Positions 34,185 to 43,306 are shown, numbered from the stretch's first letter. The stretch is DNA of 64,000 nt from JAFGDH01 sp964441265 (GCA_964441265.1 CAYYKJ010000001.1:62001-126000), one strand, 5' to 3'. Notes: generated by a model from the letters alone, not told the origin. Numbers and translations are program-made.

Positions 34185-34236
34185 AACGCATCCCAGGGAG
34201 TGACAAACAATAAAAGAGTTTCCGATAATTCTGATT

Positions 34237-34422
34237 ATGGGCAAAGAACTAGGAAAAATGCAGTTCGCAACGGAGAAGCGTCCCGATGGATCCGTTGGAA
34301 TATATCTGAATCCCTCAGATCTCCCTTTCGAAGGGTTGCGTTACATTTCTTCCGGAAACGGAATAGTAGAAAAAATTTCGAATTTCTTAAAGGAGAAAAA
34401 ATACACGGAATACATTGTTTAA
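34237..34422 (+). CDS. Small hypothetical protein
   Basis: 61 residues, soluble, with likely beta strands (SVGIYLNPSDLPFEGLRYIS) then a helix (GIVEKISNFLKEKKY). A tccgataatt stretch lies upstream; no clear ribosome binding site, so probably leaderless. It ends 14 bp before the convergent tRNA-Leu-like gene. No family recognised. Confidence 0.5.
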   Translation: MGKELGKMQFATEKRPDGSVGIYLNPSDLPFEGLRYISSGNGIVEKISNFLKEKKYTEYIV

Positions 34423-34435
34423 AATAGAATAGAAA

Positions 34436-34678
34436 TGCGGGGGCAGGGAATTCCTCTGAAGACCCCTTCTTTTGGGATCTCCTTCCTTTCGGAAGGGCTG
34501 ATTCGAACCCTGGAAAGCACTAAGCTACTAGGCATCTCAACAGCCAGTACCTGAACTTGGCCATACCTAAACTTGGCCACACCTAACGAAGGTTTAGGCA
34601 TTCTAGCCCCTATGGCCCGATACCAGCCAAAACGATTTCGTTCTTGACCGGAGCTATTGACCGCTTGGGTACCCCCGC
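34436..34678 (-). tRNA. tRNA-Leu-like gene with probable D-loop, anticodon-region and T-loop introns
   Basis: Acceptor strands GCGGGGG and CCCCCGC pair perfectly with discriminator A, as in archaeal tRNA-Leu. Removing 34612-34656 (45 nt) joins GGTCAA to AGGGG, giving a standard tRNA-Leu D-arm; exon GGTC pairs with intron GGCC next to an ATA bulge. Removing 34450-34501 (52 nt) joins TTCGAA to T, giving T-stem CAGGG/CCCTG. The 110 bases left need a third intron of about 60 nt in the anticodon region. AGC-ttagt-GCT fits a long variable arm. I could not fix the splice sites or anticodon; GAG (TTGAGAT) or UGA are candidates. Confidence 0.68.
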
Positions 34679-34745
34679 ATTGTTATTAAATAGGTCAAAA
34701 AGAAATATAAATAAATTTATCATTTTCTGACGTGCGGCGGGAACC

Positions 34746-34913
34746 TCATACATCCCTGAGCCACATGTTCCTCAGCTTTTCTCTCCTGCTCTTCTCCTCG
34801 TCCTCTTCCGTGTGTACACCCCTGCACTTGGGGCAGAGCATCTTTCCGTTGACGTTGGACAGTCTCTTGCTGGGCATCCCGCACTTGTCGCAGTATCTTT
34901 CGAACGTTGGCAT
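34746..34913 (-). CDS. 55-residue zinc-ribbon protein
   Basis: The short frame reads PTFERYCDKCGMPSKRLSNV and continues with LCPKCRG, then a charged helix. The CxxC...CxxC spacing of about 17 residues is a classic zinc ribbon. gtgatc lies just before the ATG, matching the ribosome binding sites of neighbouring genes. Cytoplasmic; role unknown, possibly nucleic-acid binding. Confidence 0.65.
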   Translation of the reverse strand: MPTFERYCDKCGMPSKRLSNVNGKMLCPKCRGVHTEEDEEKSRREKLRNMWLRDV

Positions 34914-34957
34914 ACGATCACTGTTTTTATCTAATTTTGTCCGTTAAACATAAATAA

Positions 34958-35734
34958 CTAATGATATTTCCTGTTTATCCCGTCCATGTATTCCAGAAGC
35001 TCCTCCGTATACGGGGGGTGCTTCACGTTACGGAGGAGGTAGAAGAACCTGAGCAGCTTTTCCGGGAGGTTGGGATAGAACAGCTTGTTTTCCTTTATCA
35101 TTCCCTGCAGCTCCCCTATGAATTCGAGGGATTCGAACGAGCCCCCTCCCAATGACTCCAGGTCTCTCTTATCCTTGTCATCGACCCTGGCCGCCCACAT
35201 CCTTATCTTCATTTTGTCCAGCGGATTGCCAAGAAACCTTTCCCTGCCTTCTTCGAAATTGAACAGGTCCAGGAATTTCTCCTTCTGGGCCTTCGTATTT
35301 CTCATATTATCAAAAAATGAACCGAAGTAATCCATTATATCCCTCTCTTTCAGGCCCTCCAGCACACCGCTGAGAAGGTCCCTTGTGAGGACTTTCCCGC
35401 CGAAGGTGTAGAAAACATAGTCGTTGTTCTTCGAGAATCCGTGCCTGACCTGGCGGGGATAAAGCCGGCAGGAATAGGGCTTTTTCCTGTAACCGTGCTT
35501 CTCATGAAGTTCGCAGAGTGTCTTTTCATTGAGAAAAACGCAATCTCTCCTTTCCCCCGACATTTTCAGGACCGGGAATGGATTTAGTTCAAGGAAATGT
35601 CCAATGGGATAGCCCAGGCCCACTATCTTTCTTATGTCCTCCTTGGAAAGGTATACGTCCCAGCCCCTGCAGCAGAAGCCGCAGTGTGTGCATTCTTTGC
35701 AGTTTATCCTCTCCGGCAGACTCCCCCTCTCCAT
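34958..35734 (-). CDS. YkgJ-type cysteine-cluster protein
   Basis: 258 residues. The N-terminal 110 carry the CxxCGxCC cluster (CTHCGFCCRGWDVYLS), then CVFLNEKTLCELHE and RKKPYSCRLYPRQV, the pattern of the YkgJ/Fli-type zinc or iron chelating family. The remaining helical region of about 150 residues is not recognised. Members may be metalloproteins of unknown role. A second protein with the same cluster is encoded at 39669-40928. Confidence 0.82.
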   Translation of the reverse strand: MERGSLPERINCKECTHCGFCCRGWDVYLSKEDIRKIVGLGYPIGHFLELNPFPVLKMSGERRDCVFLNEKTLCELHEKHGYRKKPYSCRLYPRQVRHGFSKNNDYVFYTFGGKVLTRDLLSGVLEGLKERDIMDYFGSFFDNMRNTKAQKEKFLDLFNFEEGRERFLGNPLDKMKIRMWAARVDDKDKRDLESLGGGSFESLEFIGELQGMIKENKLFYPNLPEKLLRFFYLLRNVKHPPYTEELLEYMDGINRKYH

Positions 35735-35781
35735 GTTTAATTATTCATCAGAGTGCTATAAAAAACGTCCGTTCCTCGCAA

Positions 35782-37020
35782 TTAGGACTTCCAGATGCCG
35801 TGGATGCTGCAGCACGCCCTTGCCTTTGCTTTCTCGGCATCCACCTCGAATTCCGCCTCGGGAGCGTCCCCGGGTCTCAGGATCTTCCTGTATGTCCTCC
35901 CGCCCGCGGTCAGCTCTATCCATTTAATGTAGTGCTGCTTCCTCGCCGGGTGGGGCTCGACCCCGACCCTCACGAAGAACCCCCTGGAGGTCCTGGTGAT
36001 TATTGGTTTGTGGTCATCCATCAAGTTCTCGGACTTCTTTATGCTTCTGTCCACCTTCTTCAGAAGACCCTTCACCTTTCTCAGTCTCAAGCCCATAAAG
36101 AAATACTTCCACTCGAACCTGAAGGCGAAGAACCATATCATGACGGAGGCTGCTATTATGATGGTGATCCAGGCAAGAAGCGTGACATAGGGTATCATCA
36201 GCATCTCGCCCTCGCTGAACTCTCTGAGAATCTCGAAAGAGTCTCCTGCGGAGTATTCCTTTCCCTCGTAGGTGGCGGTCACGGAAAAGATGCGCTCCCC
36301 GGGTTCAATACCGCTGAAATTGAAATCCTTGCCGAAATGTATCTCGCCCTCCACATACCTTTCCTCTGTCTCCCGATAGAGAACGTCATTGTAGGGGTTC
36401 CTCAGCGTATAAACCAGTCTGACCTTCGCCCTGCCCTCGCCAAGGTACCTCAACCTCACAAGAGCGGTGAAATTACCGCTCACGTTAACCGAATCCGGAA
36501 TCCGCACACCGATGTCTATGTCATCCTCTTCCTCGTAGGTGCACGTCCTGCTCTCTTCCGGCCTGCCCTCGGTCCCCTCGCAGGTCCCCTCATTAGAGCA
36601 TGTCCTCGTCTGCACTCCGCTTTCCGGGCATTCCTCCGGCTCCCAGTCCGTGCACACCCAGTCATAGGTGCATGCGGGAGGGGCCGGTCCGGGGCTGGGA
36701 CCCGAAGGGCTTGATGTCCCGGGAGGGGGAGGCGGCTGCTCATCAGGTTCCGGAGGGGGGGTGTAGGTTTCCCTCCCACTCAGGAATCCCATGTTGGACA
36801 GGTAGGATGCCGTGGACACGTAGTCGTTTCCGCCCGGCTGGTAGGTGGTGGTGCTCCTGAAGGTGTAGCTGGAAGTCGTGCCGTTTTCTCCAGTAAGCCC
36901 CGTGTGGAAAGAGCCCGCGTAATAGGAGGAGGTATTGAAGGAAAACGCAGACACGGCGAACAATCCCGGGAATAAGAATGAAAAGGAAAAAATCAGGGTG
37001 ATCCGAGTTTTCGTGTCCAT
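35782..37020 (-). CDS. Secreted surface protein with Trp/Cys module and TM anchor
   Basis: 412 residues: signal peptide (IFSFSFLFPGLFAVSAFS), a Ser/Thr-rich and Pro-rich linker, a W-x-C module of thrombospondin-like type (CTYDWVCTDWEPEECPESGV, QTRTCSNEGTC), a beta domain, then a membrane helix (VTLLAWITIIIAASVMIWFF) at about 270-290 followed by a cytoplasmic domain of about 115 residues ending ACCSIHGIWKS. The Trp/Cys module resembles that of the protein at the window start. It lies directly downstream of the GIGT-repeat protein on the same strand. Confidence 0.8.
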   Translation of the reverse strand: MDTKTRITLIFSFSFLFPGLFAVSAFSFNTSSYYAGSFHTGLTGENGTTSSYTFRSTTTYQPGGNDYVSTASYLSNMGFLSGRETYTPPPEPDEQPPPPPGTSSPSGPSPGPAPPACTYDWVCTDWEPEECPESGVQTRTCSNEGTCEGTEGRPEESRTCTYEEEDDIDIGVRIPDSVNVSGNFTALVRLRYLGEGRAKVRLVYTLRNPYNDVLYRETEERYVEGEIHFGKDFNFSGIEPGERIFSVTATYEGKEYSAGDSFEILREFSEGEMLMIPYVTLLAWITIIIAASVMIWFFAFRFEWKYFFMGLRLRKVKGLLKKVDRSIKKSENLMDDHKPIITRTSRGFFVRVGVEPHPARKQHYIKWIELTAGGRTYRKILRPGDAPEAEFEVDAEKAKARACCSIHGIWKS

Positions 37021-37059
37021 TTTTCCATTGCTCCAGATTCCGAAAAGTCCGGGTTAAGG

Positions 37060-39536
37060 TCAGCCGCACTCCCCGTTCCCGGAGACCACGCTCCATTCGC
37101 TCCCGTCGCAGTAGCACAAAGCCCCGCTGGAGTCCACGTAAAGCATGCCGTTCTCGTCGCAGGCGGGAGCCTCCTCCCTGGGCTCTATCTTCACAGTGTC
37201 GTTTATGTGGAGCTTTGCCTCCGGCTCCTCCGTCCCTATGCCGACGTTCCCGGAAACAGAAGAATAGCTGTCGTTCCCCTCGACAATCCAGTCATCGTCA
37301 CCAACAACTAAGGTACCGTTGGAGTCCTCGATGCAGTTGTCCTCGCCGTCGCATATGGTCCCCCGGGCCTTTATGCTCCCGTTCACCTCCAGCTTCGCGG
37401 AGGGCTCGGAGGTCCCGATCCCGACATCCCCCGAGGTGGATATGTATATCATGTCCATCACTCCGTCCGCCCCAAGGCTCAGCGGATAGCCGAGGTTCCC
37501 GATTACCAGGAACCTCTCCAGCATGGTCCCTATCCATCCGTTCAGCACCCCGAGATCACCGGAATCCACCCTGACACCGAGACCGGTGGTGGTTTCGTTC
37601 TCCGTCTCAGCCCAGCCGCCCGTCCCGTCCCCCGGAACCTTCGACTCACCGGGCGAGGGCCATTCGGTTATGCATTCCCCGTTCAGGCAGATCTCCTCCA
37701 GCTCGATGCTCTTCGGCATTTCCGTCCCGCCGCCGGTGTCTGTCCCGTTCTTTTCCTCCAAGGAAGGCCAGATATCCCTGCAGTCGCCGTTCAGGCAGAT
37801 CTCGGTAGCGCTCAGGCTCTCGAAATTATCCGGAACCGCCATCACCTTCCCGGTTGCTCCCGTCTCCTGCGTGGTGACCGGCGCACCTTCCTTGTCCGCG
37901 ACCGGGGTTTCGCCCCATTTCAAGACGCCTTTCTCCTCCCTGAGCGGGACCCCGCCGATGTAAAGGGAATTGCTCCCCACGTAAAGATCCTTCCACCAGA
38001 GCCCCGGCTCCCCGAGCGAATAGGTGTCGTTAAGGGATGGCGTTATGTTCCCGGCTACCGTCAGGGTGGTGTTGGGTTCTGTGGTTCCGATACCCACCTT
38101 TCCGCCATATGGCGCAAGGGATAAATTACCATATTCTGTGTCACCATTATTTGTAGCTTCTATTCTTGCCCCTCCCGGAATTGCAGATAACCAGAGTGCA
38201 TTTCCGGTATTAGATCCCTCATCATAATCAGAGGTAGAAATTTTAGCGATGCCGCCCTCTACATGCAGTAGTCCTTCTGCTTTGGTTGTTCCTATCCCCA
38301 CATTCCCCGTGCTCGAGTTAACAATCAGGAAGTCCCCGTCCCNNNNNNNNNNNNNNNNNNNNNNNNNNNNNNNNNNNNNNNNNNNNNNNNNNNNNNNNNN
38401 NNNNNNNNNNNNNNNNNNNNNNNNNNNNNNNNNNNNNNNNNNATGCCGACGTTCTTATAGGTGTAGGTATCATTGGTCGTGTTGGTCCATCCTCCCCCCG
38501 GCCCTCCAGCGGGCCAGGACGTCTGGCAGTCCCCGTCGAGGCAGATCTCGGGGGTGGATATGTTTTCAGTAACGTTGAAGCTGCCATTAACATGAAGTTT
38601 GGCACCGGGGTTCGAAATACCTATACCCACTTTGCCCGCGGTGTTTGCCATAACGACATTGCCGTCGCTTCCGCCAGGAGATCCTTCACCCCCAGATCCG
38701 GGATTGATAATCACGTCACCGCCGTCGCCTCCCGGATCTACGCCGGCATATCCTCCGGAACCGCCAGTGATACTGATATCCGCACCATCTGTCCCCGTAG
38801 ATCCATCGTTACCTGCGCCTCCAATGAGTATTATCCCCGTCGGGTCTGGGTTGCCAAGCATTCCAGTTCCCTCGTCACCAACAACATGCAGCTTACCGCC
38901 CGGAATATCAGTCCCTATGCCGACCCTGCCAGAACTAGAATTCACAAAAAAGATTGCCTGTCCGGCATCTTCAACTCTCATGTTTCCCGTCACGTTCAGG
39001 CTTCCCGTGATCCTCAGCCACCCGTTCACAATGTTGTCGATCATCCCCCCCAGGGCGAATGTGATCTTCTCGCCGAGTGTGAGGTTGGTGGAGTCGTTGA
39101 CGTCCTCGTCCGCGATGTCCCCCAGGGGTGAATGGAAGAACTGCCTGTCGACCGTGTGCCCGGTGAGGTTCTGGAAGGAGGCGTCCTCCCCGTTTATCCT
39201 GTAGTCCTTGTAGTATTTCTTCCCGTATTCGAGTGAAAGGGGATTGGAGGCGTCCTCGCCCAGCATGACGTTCCACGAGCCGTTTACTATGGCGCCCGTG
39301 AAGTTCTCGGAGTATACGAGGTTCCCGCCGGTCAGGGAATCGTATATCTCAACGGTCAGGTTGCCCGATTCCAGCAGCTCCCCGGAGGTCTTGTTCCTCG
39401 TATCCGTCCCCTGGTCCGACAGGGACACATCAAGGGAAGCGGATGCCAGCGATGCTGCGGAAAGAGAAAAAATGAGAATCAGGGCTGCCAGACAAGAAAG
39501 ATTTTTTCTGCACGAATCAAAATTATCATTGCTCAA
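37060..39536 (-). CDS. Secreted GIGT-repeat (phage-tail-fibre-like) surface protein, interrupted by assembly gap
   Basis: Both sides of the N gap read as one protein. The N-terminal half has a signal peptide (CLAALILIFSLSAASLASAS) and a beta domain. A long region follows with repeated units of the form VGIGTxxPxAKLHVxGS and PEICLDGDCQTSWP, as in bacteriophage tail-spike and bacterial cell-surface fibres. The C-terminus has two Cys pairs. TTG 39536 is chosen as start: it has gggtg upstream, an attaaatac box about 40 bases upstream, and gives a proper signal peptide. An earlier ATG at 39611 would precede that promoter. Confidence 0.78.
38343..38442. other. Assembly gap of 100 N
   Basis: Exactly 100 undetermined bases, a scaffolder default. 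It falls inside the repetitive part of the surface-fibre gene, where near-identical GIGT units would break a short-read assembly. The true gap length and reading frame across it are unknown. Confidence 0.98.
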
Positions 39537-39668
39537 CCGAAGACACCCCCGAAGACACCTGAAACAATTATTGATTTTGTATTTAATAATCTTTCGCCCC
39601 TCCGAAGTCATGCGGACACGCGGGAAGTTTCTGAAAATTACTTAAAACAGAGCGGGCAATTAATTCCC

Positions 39669-40928
39669 ATGAAGCCGGCGAAAGGGGAGACGGAGGTGGA
39701 TGGAAGGAAGATCACATGGGAGACCACTTTCGACCGCAGCTTCAGGTTCAGATGTTCGGGAAAAGCGACATGCTGCGTGGGTGGAAACTACGAAGTCATG
39801 GAAAGGGACCTGGAGAGGGCCGGGAAGAAGAGATTCGAAGGAAAGACCGAAGATATGGAGGGATCCAGGAAAAAGATAAAGTCTAAGGATAACGGAGAAT
39901 GTGTCTTTCTGGAGAAGGGAAGGTGCGCCATCTACGAGAAGCGTCCCTCGACATGCAGGACGTTCCCCTTCACTGTCATATTCACCAGCGAGAACCACGC
40001 CTTCGTCGACCTCAACTGGCAGTGCTGCGCGCTCTTCTGCATGGACAATCCGGGGAAAGAAGGGAAGGGAGAGGACATCGGAGAACTGGTTAAGGAGAAG
40101 TACCTCGCCCTCTCATCAGAGAAGACGGAGGGCAAATCCCTCATGGAAAGGTGGCTCGGGAATTACCGGATAACAATGAAGATATCAGAACTCCTGGACA
40201 GGCCCAAGGCCTGCGGGAGGGTGTGGGAGCACATATCTGATTCGCTGGGTAAGCAGAAGGATCTGGTGGATACGTGCGGACTCATAACTTCATTCATGCA
40301 GGCGAGGCAGGACATACCCCATCTGCTCAGGCTAAGGCACTGCAGGGATTATATCCGGATAGCGGAAGGAAAGGAAAGTCCTGAAATAGGGGAAGCGGAA
40401 TGGAGAAACTTCATGAGGAACCTCTTCCTGAGCTACAAGTCTTACATGGAATCGGAAAGGAGAGGGAAAGCCCTGAACAAGAAGTCTCCCATAGACGGGA
40501 CCCTTTACAGCGAAAGGGTCGGGAGGAACAGCGTAATCTTCGAATCGGACAGAGGAAAGAAGGAGATAGACATACAGTCGATATCGAGGAAATATTTCGA
40601 AAAAGACGCGGAGAAGTTCATGATCAGGTACCTGAAATACATCTGGAAGAGGAAGTACGCGGAGATAGACTTCGCCAGGCTGATGAATTTCGTTTATTCA
40701 AAGACAAGGGCGATAAACCTCTATTCCTTCGCAGCGCAGCTGCTGGTGAGCAGGCACGTTCTCGAGAATCTCCAGTTCCACCTGGCGGTCATATCCGAGA
40801 GGAACGGCCACGAAAGATACACCAAGGAAGACGTCATGGAGACGATCGACTTCATGGACACCATGGTCATAAGGATGTCCTCCAGCTCCAGGCCTGTCTT
40901 CGAGGCCTTGATGGAAAGTGAAAAATGA
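39669..40928 (+). CDS. YkgJ-like cysteine-cluster protein, long form
   Basis: 419 residues. Near the N-terminus it has the Cys cluster in the form FRCSGKATCCVGGNYEV, CVFLEKGRCAIYEKRPSTCR, then an extra CCALFC. The remaining 280 residues are helical and basic, without signal or membrane helix. The family is thought to bind zinc or iron; its function is unknown. It stands alone, divergent from the surface-fibre gene, with a ctta-aaac element upstream. Confidence 0.75.
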   Translation: MKPAKGETEVDGRKITWETTFDRSFRFRCSGKATCCVGGNYEVMERDLERAGKKRFEGKTEDMEGSRKKIKSKDNGECVFLEKGRCAIYEKRPSTCRTFPFTVIFTSENHAFVDLNWQCCALFCMDNPGKEGKGEDIGELVKEKYLALSSEKTEGKSLMERWLGNYRITMKISELLDRPKACGRVWEHISDSLGKQKDLVDTCGLITSFMQARQDIPHLLRLRHCRDYIRIAEGKESPEIGEAEWRNFMRNLFLSYKSYMESERRGKALNKKSPIDGTLYSERVGRNSVIFESDRGKKEIDIQSISRKYFEKDAEKFMIRYLKYIWKRKYAEIDFARLMNFVYSKTRAINLYSFAAQLLVSRHVLENLQFHLAVISERNGHERYTKEDVMETIDFMDTMVIRMSSSSRPVFEALMESEK

Positions 40929-41055
40929 AATTCTGATTATCTCGAAAAACGGATCAAGACTTATAAACCATCCCCATTAATTAAAGTAAATTGGTAACTA
41001 TTACTATACAAAGAAAAAGGTAAAGCTTTTTTCTTGACAGGAGATGATGATTGAT

Positions 41056-42258
41056 ATGGATCAGTTCAAAAGACTCGGGATAAGCGATCCCGTGCTCAGA
41101 GTGATAAAGGAGGAGGGTTTCGAGAAGCCTACAGAGATACAGAGGAAATCCATACCTCTGGTGCTCGCCGGGAGAGACGTGATCGGCGGGTCGGCGACGG
41201 GCTCCGGAAAGACCCTAGCCTTCGGGACGGGAATAGTCCAGAAAACGGAGAGGGGGAAAGGAATCCAGTCGCTGGTGGTGACCCCCACCAGGGAACTCGC
41301 CCTGCAGGTGACCGATGACCTGAAGAACTACTCGAAATACAAGCCCATGGAGATAGTCACCGTGTACGGAGGGGTATCAATAACCCCCCAGATAGAGGGT
41401 CTCAAGACTGCGGACGCGGTCGTGGGTACGCCCGGAAGGATACTGGACCACGTGAGCAGGAGGACCATAAACCTCCACGGGGTAAAGATTCTGGTGCTGG
41501 ACGAGGCGGACCGGATGCTGGACATGGGGTTCATAGATGACGTGGAGAGGATAATAAAGCAGTGCCCCATGGAAAGGCAGACCATGCTCTTTTCCGCTAC
41601 CATACCGCCGGAGGTGGCCCACATAGCCGAGAGATACATGCACGGACCGCTGAAAGTGGAGGCGGTCAATTACGTTGACTCCAATAAACTGGAGCAGGTC
41701 TATTACGACGTCCCGGACAACCTGAAATTCTCGCTGCTCGTGCACCTGCTGAAGCACGAGGAATCCGGACTTGTTATGGTTTTCTGCAACACCAGGGATT
41801 TCGTCGATTTCGTGGCCGACAACCTCAAGGCGCAGGGAATCGAAGCCATGGCCATACACGGAGGAAAGACCCAGGACCGGAGGAGCAACATAATGGACAG
41901 GTTCCACTCCAAGGACGTCTGCGTGCTCGTATGCACGGACGTGGCAGCCAGGGGGCTGGACATCCCTAACGTTTCTCACGTATACAACTACGACATACCG
42001 ACCGAGAGCAAGCAGTACATACACAGGATCGGGAGGACGGCCAGGGCCGGCAAGGAAGGAAAGGCCATAAACATACTATGCCACAGGGATTACGACAACT
42101 TCCGGAGGGTCCTGAGGGACAACGAGATAGACGTGGAGCGGGAGGAGCTCCCGCGGATAGAAAGGGTCAGGATCAAGCGGAGATTTTCCCGGGGCGAGAC
42201 CAAGAGAGGTAAATACCCCCGGAAAGGGCGGGGCGGGCGCAGCAGAAGAAGATACTGA
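41056..42258 (+). CDS. DEAD-box ATP-dependent RNA helicase
   Basis: About 400 residues with the Q motif (GFEKPTEIQ), motif I (ATGSGKT), Ia (PTRELA), II (DEAD), III (SAT), V (ARGLDIP) and VI (HRIGRTARAG), plus a basic Arg/Gly tail (GRGGRSRRRY) likely to bind RNA. It fits single-domain archaeal helicases of the DeaD/RhlE type, used in ribosome assembly or cold response. In-frame ATGs at 41044 and 41047 are alternatives; ggag at 41040 is too near the first. Confidence 0.95.
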   Translation: MDQFKRLGISDPVLRVIKEEGFEKPTEIQRKSIPLVLAGRDVIGGSATGSGKTLAFGTGIVQKTERGKGIQSLVVTPTRELALQVTDDLKNYSKYKPMEIVTVYGGVSITPQIEGLKTADAVVGTPGRILDHVSRRTINLHGVKILVLDEADRMLDMGFIDDVERIIKQCPMERQTMLFSATIPPEVAHIAERYMHGPLKVEAVNYVDSNKLEQVYYDVPDNLKFSLLVHLLKHEESGLVMVFCNTRDFVDFVADNLKAQGIEAMAIHGGKTQDRRSNIMDRFHSKDVCVLVCTDVAARGLDIPNVSHVYNYDIPTESKQYIHRIGRTARAGKEGKAINILCHRDYDNFRRVLRDNEIDVEREELPRIERVRIKRRFSRGETKRGKYPRKGRGGRSRRRY

Positions 42259-42322
42259 CGTCTGCCACGGGACAAAAATAAAAAATAAAATAAATGACGC
42301 TTATTTTTCAGAGATACCTGTC

Positions 42323-42679
42323 CTAAAAGCGCCTTGGTCTGTGCTTTCTGAAGCATTCCCTGCAATAAACAGGCCTGCCCTCGGTGGGCTTGAAAGGAAC
42401 TTCGCATTCCTTCCCGCAGTCGTTGCAGGTGGTTTTGTAAAGAGTTCTTCCGAACTTGTCCTTTTCTCCTGCTTCCTGAGGCTGCTCTTCCTGCTTTTCC
42501 TCTGAGGATTTTTCCTCTTCATCCGTTTCCTCTGATGCTTCCTCGTCGTTTCCTTCTTCCGTTTCCTCTGGTTTTTCTTCGCTTGATTCTTCCTCTGTTT
42601 TCTGTTCTTCAGGAACTTCTTCCTTCTGAGTTTCCATTTCCTCCTTCTGTTCTTCCTCAGTTTTCTTTTCTTCTTCCAT
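42323..42679 (-). CDS. Acidic protein with C-terminal zinc ribbon
   Basis: 118 residues. The first 70 are almost only Glu, Lys, Gln, Ser and Thr (highly acidic, disordered). The last 45 are a zinc ribbon seen in many small archaeal and bacterial proteins (CNDCGKECEVPFKPTEGRP, then YCRECFRKHR). A nucleic-acid or ribosome-associated role is likely for the ribbon; unproven. About 190 bp upstream to the tRNA-Glu gene holds no gene that I can see. Confidence 0.75.
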   Translation of the reverse strand: MEEEKKTEEEQKEEMETQKEEVPEEQKTEEESSEEKPEETEEGNDEEASEETDEEEKSSEEKQEEQPQEAGEKDKFGRTLYKTTCNDCGKECEVPFKPTEGRPVYCRECFRKHRPRRF

Positions 42680-42870
42680 TAAATCACTCCTTCTATATTC
42701 GGGATGACTCGCGTTTATGTTTCAAGTCACCATCGGACATTCATCCGGACGGACGGTTTCCCGTAATAATCCAGCCGGGAAAAGGCCGGCCAACCGTCTT
42801 ATCGATACCTTAAACTATGTCCCCATGGGTTTTAAAGCTTTCCCATTGGAAGGCAGAGGGGAGAAAAGGA

Positions 42871-43027
42871 TGCCCCCGCCGGGATTTGAACCCGGGTCCC
42901 CGGCTTTCTTCGCGAAGTCATCGCCTCGGACGAACGAAGCTCTTATCTTTCGATTCACTCGAAAGGCCAGTATCCTTCTCCGGAAACCCGCCGGGCGGCG
43001 GTTTTGACCGGACTAGACTACAGGGGC
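42871..43027 (-). tRNA. tR-Glu (UUC) with two introns
   Basis: tRNA-Glu. Acceptor GCCCCTG pairs with CGGGGGC (one G-U), discriminator A; T-arm CCGGG-TTCAAAT-CCCGG. Intron 1 (42978-43005, 28 nt) lies in the D-loop: exon CCGG pairs with intron CCGG, flanked by 3-nt bulges TCA and AGA, over a stable inner stem. Intron 2 (42906-42959, 54 nt) is at the usual 37/38 site: exon CTTT pairs with intron GAAG, bulges CGA and AAA. Anticodon TTC is at 42961-42963. Spliced length is 75 nt with a normal cloverleaf. Confidence 0.9.
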
Positions 43028-43034
43028 ATTTTTA

Positions 43035-43166
43035 TGGGCCGAGCCGGAATTTCGAAAGAAGCAGGCCGGGCCTGCTTCAGATATTTTCGAACCGGCGATA
43101 TCCGCCACGTCAAGGCGGCGTCATTTGCAGCTGATTCAATATCAGCAGCCACTAGACCACCGGCCC
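43035..43166 (-). tRNA. tRNA-Val (GAC) with two introns
   Basis: Acceptor GGGCCGG pairs with TCGGCCC (one G-U), discriminator A. D-loop intron 43125-43146 (22 nt): exon GTGG pairs with intron CTGC, bulges CTG and AAA, inner stem CTGAT/ATCAG. T-loop intron 43049-43085 (37 nt): exon TTCG pairs with intron CGAA, bulges AAA and ATT, inner stem GAAGCAGG/CCTGCTTC. Splicing gives T-loop TTCGAAT and a 73-nt tRNA. The anticodon stem CCGCC/GGCGG holds loop TTGACGT, anticodon GAC. Confidence 0.9.
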
Positions 43167-43211
43167 ATTGGTTGCTTCCAACGCTGTTTGAATTCTCTTT
43201 GTCTTGCCTGA

Positions 43212-43306
43212 TGGGCCCGGAGAGAATTGAACTCTCGATCTCCGCCATGTGAAGGCGGCGTCATTTGCGGCTAATCCGACATTAGTAGCCGCTAGACCAC
43301 GGGCCC
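43212..43306 (-). tRNA. tRNA-Val (CAC) with a D-loop intron
   Basis: Acceptor GGGCCCG pairs perfectly with CGGGCCC, discriminator A. The single intron (43265-43286, 22 nt) lies in the D-loop: exon GCGG pairs with intron CCGC, bulges CTA and AAA, inner stem CTAAT/ATTAG, outer helix the D-stem. This is a textbook bulge-helix-bulge. The spliced tRNA is 73 nt; anticodon stem CCGCC/GGCGG with loop TTCACAT, anticodon CAC (43249-43251). The T-arm GAGAG-TTCAATT-CTCTC is uninterrupted, unlike its GAC sister. Confidence 0.92.

Noticed and set aside
34520..34600. 16-base tandem repeat as a CRISPR or other array
   Set aside because: Only two copies with no unique spacers, inside a tRNA gene; it fits intron sequence better.
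38343..38442. Run of N as a natural low-complexity tract
   Set aside because: Exactly 100 N is a scaffolding convention, and both flanks encode the same repeat protein.
42680..42870. Possible small gene or RNA in the 190-bp gap beside tRNA-Glu
   Set aside because: Only a short ggccggcc palindrome and a TATA-like stretch are visible; no convincing frame or fold.
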